Assembly (NCBI GenBank): GCA_963693365.1 | Contig: CAVNZM010000014.1 | Location: 1,612,001-1,676,000 of the forward strand | From: Amoebidium appalachense | Lineage: Eukaryota; Ichthyosporea | Direction: 5' to 3' | DNA: 64,000 nucleotides | Shown: in pieces, positions 59,455 through 64,000 of the stretch | Numbering within the stretch: position 1 is the first letter of the stretch | Layout of the letters: every line of letters starts with the position of its first letter | Position numbers and translations under genes: made by a program | The notes under the pieces: model-generated | Database searches by the model: none | Told to the model about the DNA's origin: nothing | What the model saw: only the letters and a program-made list of their open reading frames with translations

Positions 59455-62237
59455 CTGCCGGGATCTCCCCAAGGGTACACCACCCTTGCTAACCACCCCT
59501 TCCCCCGAGGCTCAGACCCGGAGGCCCGCCCGCTGCCCCAGCACCACATTGACACCTCCCGCCTCCGGGAACTGCTGGCCTCCTACCCGGACCAATCATT
59601 CGCCGCACAACTCCTCCACGATGTCGAATTCGGTGTCGACATCGGCTATCGCGGCCCCTCCACCTCTCGGGTGGGCCCCAACCTACCCACCACCCCGGAG
59701 GCAGCTGCCGCTATCACGGCGGATATTGCCAAAGAAGTCGCCCTCGGCCACCTGCGCGGCCCCCTCTCCCCGGCCCAATTCTTTGACGAATTTCCGGTCC
59801 ACCGTTCCTCCCCCATCGGCGCCGTTACCAAGAAAGGGAACCCCCCCAAGTACCGTCGAATCCACCACCTCTCCTGGCCCCGGGGTAGCAGTGTCAATGA
59901 CAGCATCACCTACCCCGACGAACTTCAGTACATTCGCGCCCGGGATGTCACCCAACTCATTCTCGACGCAGGCCCCGGCTGCTACATGGCCGTGGCAGAT
60001 GTGCAGGCTGCCTTTCGGCACATGCCCATCCGACCGGAAGACCACCACTTAATGGCATTCAAATGGCAAGGGCATTTTTACGTTGAAACCAGACTGCCCT
60101 TCGGCCTGAAATCTAGCCCAGCCATCTGGGAACGGATCGCGGCCACCCTACAGTGGCTGGCACACCAGCACGGTATTACCCTCATCCGCCACTACGTAGA
60201 CGACTGGATTATAGTCGCCCCCACACAAGAGCAGTGCCAACGTCACCTATCCACCTTCCTGCAACTCTGCCGAGAGCTGCACATTGCCATCTCCGAAGAC
60301 AAGATGCAGGGCCCCGGCCGGCCACCTGTGTCGTCTTCATCGGTATCGAATTCGACTCCATCGCCATGGAGGCACGAATCCCGGCTTCCAAGCTCTCGGA
60401 CCTACTCAACCTCACTTCCCACCCAAAGCCCACCATCACCATTCGGGACCTCCAGTCCCTCCTCGGCAAACTCACCTGGTGTGCCCAGCTGCCAGTGGTT
60501 CCCCCCGGGAGGGCCTTCTCCCAGCGCCTATGGGCCCTTCTCCGGACCCACCCACACCTTGCCGGCCACCACCACATACGACTGACTGCTGCCGCCCGGG
60601 CCGACCTAGCCGAATGGCACCAGTTCCTCACATCATGGAATGGGGTGCACCTCATCAAACCCCCCACATACACCACCCTGGCCACTGATGCTGCCGGATC
60701 GGTGGGTCTAGGAGGCCACTGGCTCGACCAATGGTTCTTCATGCCCTGGTCCCCCTCCACCCAAGCCCTCTATGCTCATGAGGGTAAACTCGGTTCTTCC
60801 GTCATCGAACTCCTGGCCATCGCAGCCGCCGTGGCCCTCTGGGCCCCCTCCTGGTCCACCCACCATGTCCGTATTTTATGCGACAACACGGGTGCTGTGT
60901 CTGACCTGCACTCCCGGTCTTCCCCCCACCCCGTGATGGCCAAACTTATTCGGTTCATCACCCGCATGGAAATGCAATACCAATTTACGTTACAGGCATC
61001 CTACCTACCAGGACCCCTCAACCATCTGGCCGATGCCATTTCTCGTAACCAACTTCCCCGGGCCCGACGACTCCGACCTTCCCTGCAACCGGAGCTCTGC
61101 CCCTTCCCCTCCTGGGTCCACGAGTTCCTATCCCTTCCCTTGGGCTCAACCCCCCCCCCCCCCCCCCCCCAGATCTCCCGTTCCGGAGCAACTTGCACTG
61201 GCAGATTGGCCCCCCACTTTGCTCCGGCCGAGCTGCTTCGAGCCACCACTACCCTGCAAGAATGCCAGGCCCTGAGTCTCAACCTCGACTCTCGGGCCTT
61301 TTACTCCCGGGTGCAAAAAGTGTTCATCGATTTCTGTGTGGCATCTCGGCTGCAATCCTCCTCCGGGTCCTCCCTCCCGGCCTCCCCACACACCGTGCAA
61401 CTTTTTCTCGCCTGGTGTGCCCAACGAGGGGTACAGGCCTCTTCCTTAACCGGCTACAATTCGGCCATCACCAGGCTCCACCTCGACATGGGCCTCCCTG
61501 CTCCCTACCCCCACGACAAGTCTCTGGCCTGGTTCCTACGGGGGGTGGGCCGATGGCAGCTTTCTCACAACATCCGACCCCGCTCATCCACCAGGGAACC
61601 CCTCCTCCCCTCCCACCTCCGCCTACTCCATGGCCAGTGCCCCACCACGGCCTCCTCGGCCAATCTCCGGCTATGGACGGCCCTCATCGTCGGTTTCTGT
61701 GGTCTCCTCCGTTCAGGGGAATTTACCTCCAAGACCCTGACTTCCTTCGACCCGTCCCGTCACATTAAAAGGAAGGACGTGACCTTCAGCTACACCCCCA
61801 CCGGTACTTTGTCCCATGCCACCCTCCACCTGCCAACCTCCAAGACGGATGTACAGGCCCGAGGTGTCAACGTCACCCTAGCTGCCCTGCCCCTCACCCA
61901 CTTCTCCCCAGCCCATCTCCTCCGGCAGTTCCTGGATACAACGTCCGGTCAACCCGACGACCCCCTCTTCAGTCTCGGTGGCATCCCCTACACCAAGAGT
62001 GCTTTCTCTGCCGATTTCCGTGCCCTCCTCTCCCGGGCAGGCCTCTCACCCTCCCGGTTTGCCGGACACAGCCTCCGCATCGGGGGGGCCACAGCACTGG
62101 CTGAGGCCGGGGTCGACGACTCCCGGATCAAACAACTCGGCAGGTGGTCCTCCGACTGCTTCCTGATCTATACCCGACTTCGTCCGGCCTCCATTGCTGC
62201 CACCACCACACGTGTATTCGCCTCTATTCTTAAGTGA
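59455..62237 (+). pseudogene. RT-RNase H-tyrosine recombinase polyprotein of the plus Ngaro-like copy, one frameshift
   Basis: RT frame from about 59455 (GSPQGYTTLANH, ELLASYPDQ) through VADVQAAFRHMPI and RHYVDDWIIV to about 60315. There GGGCCCCGGCCGGCCACC replaces the shorter GGGCCCGGCTACCC of the other copy and shifts the frame. The next frame runs unbroken to TGA at 62235-62237, with RNase H (ATDAAGSVGLGG, LCDNTGAV) and the recombinase (GLLRSGEF, HSLRIGGAT, IYTRL). Here the TAA that separates RT and YR in the minus copy reads TCA, and small insertions fuse the two domains in frame across C20. A 6-base in-frame insertion lies at about 60491. Confidence 0.9.
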
Positions 62238-62265
62238 AACCTTTGGAGCAAGCATACTGCTCTCG

Positions 62266-62354
62266 TGCCGTGGTTTACAACCATTGCAGGTTCACTTTCG
62301 TCCAAGGGGATGTCCCCCTAGAGGCAACACACGTCCCGGAGTAGTTTTCATAGA
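62266..62354 (+). repeat. B1 repeat
   Basis: 89 bp, TGCCGTGGTTTACAACC to TTTTCATAGA, copied at 62828-62916 and inverted at 30332-30420. Confidence 0.93.
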
Positions 62355-62697
62355 GGTTTTATTTGTGGAAATTATTGACATAAATATTTTTCTGGGTAAA
62401 AACGTAGGATGGGTGTTCGATACCAACATAACCATGTAGGCTTCATTTCGTGTTTTAGCAGTTAGCGGTTGGCTGCACGGGCACCTATTAGCCAATCAAA
62501 ACATCAGATACCACAGATCACTAGACCGAGTTATGACTGGCTCGGATCAGATTTCACATATCACTAGATCGGTTTTTGATTGGCTCAGATCGGTAGGCTT
62601 AGGTATATAAGCACGACAGTTTTTAGCAGATCAGCAAGCTACAAACACATCTTCTGTGTTTAGCATCCACAGCCTTACAGCTATATATTCCTTTTCA
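62354..62697 (+). repeat. A2 repeat
   Basis: Matches A1 at 57473-57822 apart from a small gap. It starts where B1 ends. Confidence 0.93.
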
Positions 62698-62827
62698 CCC
62701 ACCCACCTACACCCACACACAACCCCCATTGATCCACACATACGTGCTGTTTTTTCACGGGGCGAAGACTTCCCCCGTTTTTTGGGCACATGGACCTCAC
62801 GGATCAATAAATTGATGACTGGGGGCT

Positions 62828-62916
62828 TGCCGTGGTTTACAACCATTGCAGGTTCACTTTCGTCCAAGGGGATGTCCCCCTAGAGGCAACACACGTCCCG
62901 GAGTAGTTTTCATAGA
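62828..62916 (+). repeat. B2 repeat, right end of the element
   Basis: Copy of B1. About 130 bp (62698-62827) separate A2 and B2, including a run of CCCACCCACCTACACC words. Confidence 0.92.
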
Positions 62917-63304
62917 TAGACTGATCACAATCAAGCGATTTTGCACATTCTTTACGGTAAACAGTCCGGAAATTTCTCCTAGTTACAACTTTGTGATTGG
63001 TTGGGATTCGCGCTGTGTTCCTGTGATTGGATACCTAAAATTTGTTGGCCACATTTGGGTGTTTGCGCCATCAACTTGGTATCAGGCGTGCTACTGCGAA
63101 GGTCCGACTTTCACCGTGAACGTGGGTGGCTGCCAGCGTAGCTGGAGCTGCTTGCACTGTGCTTTGCAAGTGCAACCGGTGGTACTGTGTGACAGTGACC
63201 ACTGGGAGGGTAGGCTGCTGTGTTGGGGCCGTGGGCACGACCAGTAGGGAACCCTTTTGACACGTTGGTGTGAGCCACTGTGGTGGCAAGAACGTGCAGC
63301 TGAG
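62917..63304. other. Leader or promoter region of the right-edge gene
   Basis: 388 bp without protein-like frames. Two TGTGATTGG words (62990, 63021) are CCAAT-type. It may be the resumed internal leader of the LTR element seen at 56940-57471. Confidence 0.4.
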
Positions 63305-64000
63305 ATGGCTGGCACTGGGGCTGAGAGAGGCGGGCGCCGTTCCCGCAGTCGCAGCCGTGAGCCTGGCCGGCGGTCGGCCACGCCTGAGGGCGGTCGGGAG
63401 AGTTCCCCTTATGATTCTGGTGAGTGTGCTGATGATTCCTGTGTGTGTATGGCTCCGCCCATGTCTGGGCTGGGTGACGATACAGAGACACGTGGCATAC
63501 ACACACCTGGCCGTCGTGTTATGCCTGCTACTCAGTTGCGTGGGCGCAGGACTCTTCGGGGCACTAGGCCTATTAATGTTGCTGCTTTCCATGTTGAGCC
63601 TGAGTCTGATGATTCTGAGTGGGAGCAGAATGGGTCTAGCGAGAGCTCGGGGTCTGAGAGTGACGAGGGTGGTGACTCAGATTACGAACCCCAGTCACCT
63701 GTGCGCTCTCCTGGTGTGTGTGATCGTGTGGGGGATGGGGATGACGTTAGTGAGAGTGATGGTTCTGAGTCTGAGCCTGATCTGACTGTACCCCCACCTG
63801 CACCTGACCCTAGCACACAGGAACGTTCTTTACTTGATCATGCCGCTGAGGTTATGGGGGTAGATGCTAGCAGCACGGAAGAAGTGTTGCGCCGGCAGAC
63901 TGAAGCATTGCGTGCATTCGAAGCCCTGCGAGAAGCTGGGTGGGTTCCTGCTAAAAGGAGGGGTGCACGTGGTGTTGGCAGTCAGGCTGGTGGGAATAAA
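63305..64000 (+). CDS. Partial open frame, RS-repeat N-terminus and acidic Ser-rich middle, unknown
   Basis: ATG at 63305, then 232 codons without stop to the window edge. It begins MAGTGAERGGRRSRSRSRE. A Ser/Asp/Glu-rich middle (EPESDDSEWEQNGSSESS, then DEGGDSDYEP and SESDGSESEPD) is followed by PPPAPDPS and a helical segment (VLRRQTEALRAFEALREAG) with a basic end (AKRRGARG). Synonymous choice is regular and the frame contains no simple DNA repeat, so I take it as coding. It may be a transposon protein (gag of an LTR element, or the acidic N-terminus of a transposase) or a host RS protein. The diagnostic part lies beyond the window. Confidence 0.6.
   Translation, partial: MAGTGAERGGRRSRSRSREPGRRSATPEGGRESSPYDSGECADDSCVCMAPPMSGLGDDTETRGIHTPGRRVMPATQLRGRRTLRGTRPINVAAFHVEPESDDSEWEQNGSSESSGSESDEGGDSDYEPQSPVRSPGVCDRVGDGDDVSESDGSESEPDLTVPPPAPDPSTQERSLLDHAAEVMGVDASSTEEVLRRQTEALRAFEALREAGWVPAKRRGARGVGSQAGGNK

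Larger units (their letters stand above)
57473..62916 (+). mobile_element. Ngaro/PAT-like tyrosine-recombinase retrotransposon, structurally complete copy
   Basis: 5444 bp arranged A1 (57473-57822), gag, RT-RNase H-YR, B1 (62266-62354), A2 (62354-62697), spacer, B2 (62828-62916). A1=A2 and B1=B2, the split direct repeat layout that defines Ngaro and PAT elements. There is no DDE integrase, no methyltransferase domain and no LTR pair in the usual sense. Gag has one frameshift and pol one, so this copy is probably non-autonomous although its ends are complete. It contains the empty target of the Copia insertion seen in the minus copy. Confidence 0.92.

Overview
The window is nuclear DNA of a eukaryote. 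Conserved genes are broken by introns with GT-AG borders (one border looks GC-AG), protein genes are sparse, and most of the sequence is microsatellites, very long poly(G)/poly(C) runs and transposable elements. There is no rRNA, organelle or prokaryotic signature. I cannot name the species. A microsatellite-rich alga, other protist or early-branching animal would all fit.

Layout. (1) 1-7.6 kb: a divergent pair of conserved genes, PQBP1 (minus, running off the left edge) and POP7/RPP20 (plus, complete in four exons). Both were assembled here from short exons with matching intron phases. (2) 10.2-14.1 kb: a two-exon gene for an unrecognised protein with about eight membrane helices; its 2.4-kb intron is mostly TG-rich repeat. 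(3) 14.1-19.9 kb: repeats, a candidate MITE and one possible broken coding segment. (4) 19.9-27.8 kb: a large multi-exon gene joining a DUF6729-like cysteine domain, a DEDD 3'-5' exonuclease and a proline-rich C-terminus; its introns hold poly(C) runs of up to 58 bases. (5) 28.2-30.0 kb: a PIF/Harbinger transposase gene with a frameshift.

(6) 30.2-42.0 kb: a tyrosine-recombinase retrotransposon (Ngaro/PAT-like, minus) split by a young Copia LTR element with equal-length, apparently identical 925-bp LTRs and a 5-bp target duplication. (7) 42.0-49.3 kb: tandem repeats, including a 12-copy satellite of about 183 bp, and weak candidate exons. (8) 49.3-51.4 kb: an intact-looking 677-aa piggyBac-type transposase. 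(9) 51.4-57.5 kb: degenerate repeats, inverted (CA)-linked repeats and a probable LTR remnant. (10) 57.5-62.9 kb: a second Ngaro/PAT-like copy (plus) that keeps the diagnostic A1-genes-B1-A2-B2 split direct repeats and shows the empty Copia target. (11) 63.3-64.0 kb: an open, serine/acid-rich reading frame running off the right edge.

The host genes work in RNA biology: PQBP1 is a splicing and transcription adaptor and POP7 is an RNase P/MRP subunit. The elements cover four transposition mechanisms: tyrosine recombinase, DDE integrase with LTRs, DDE cut-and-paste of Harbinger type, and piggyBac. Several reading frames are shifted at G or C homopolymers. This may be real decay or assembly error, so raw reads are needed before calling those genes dead.
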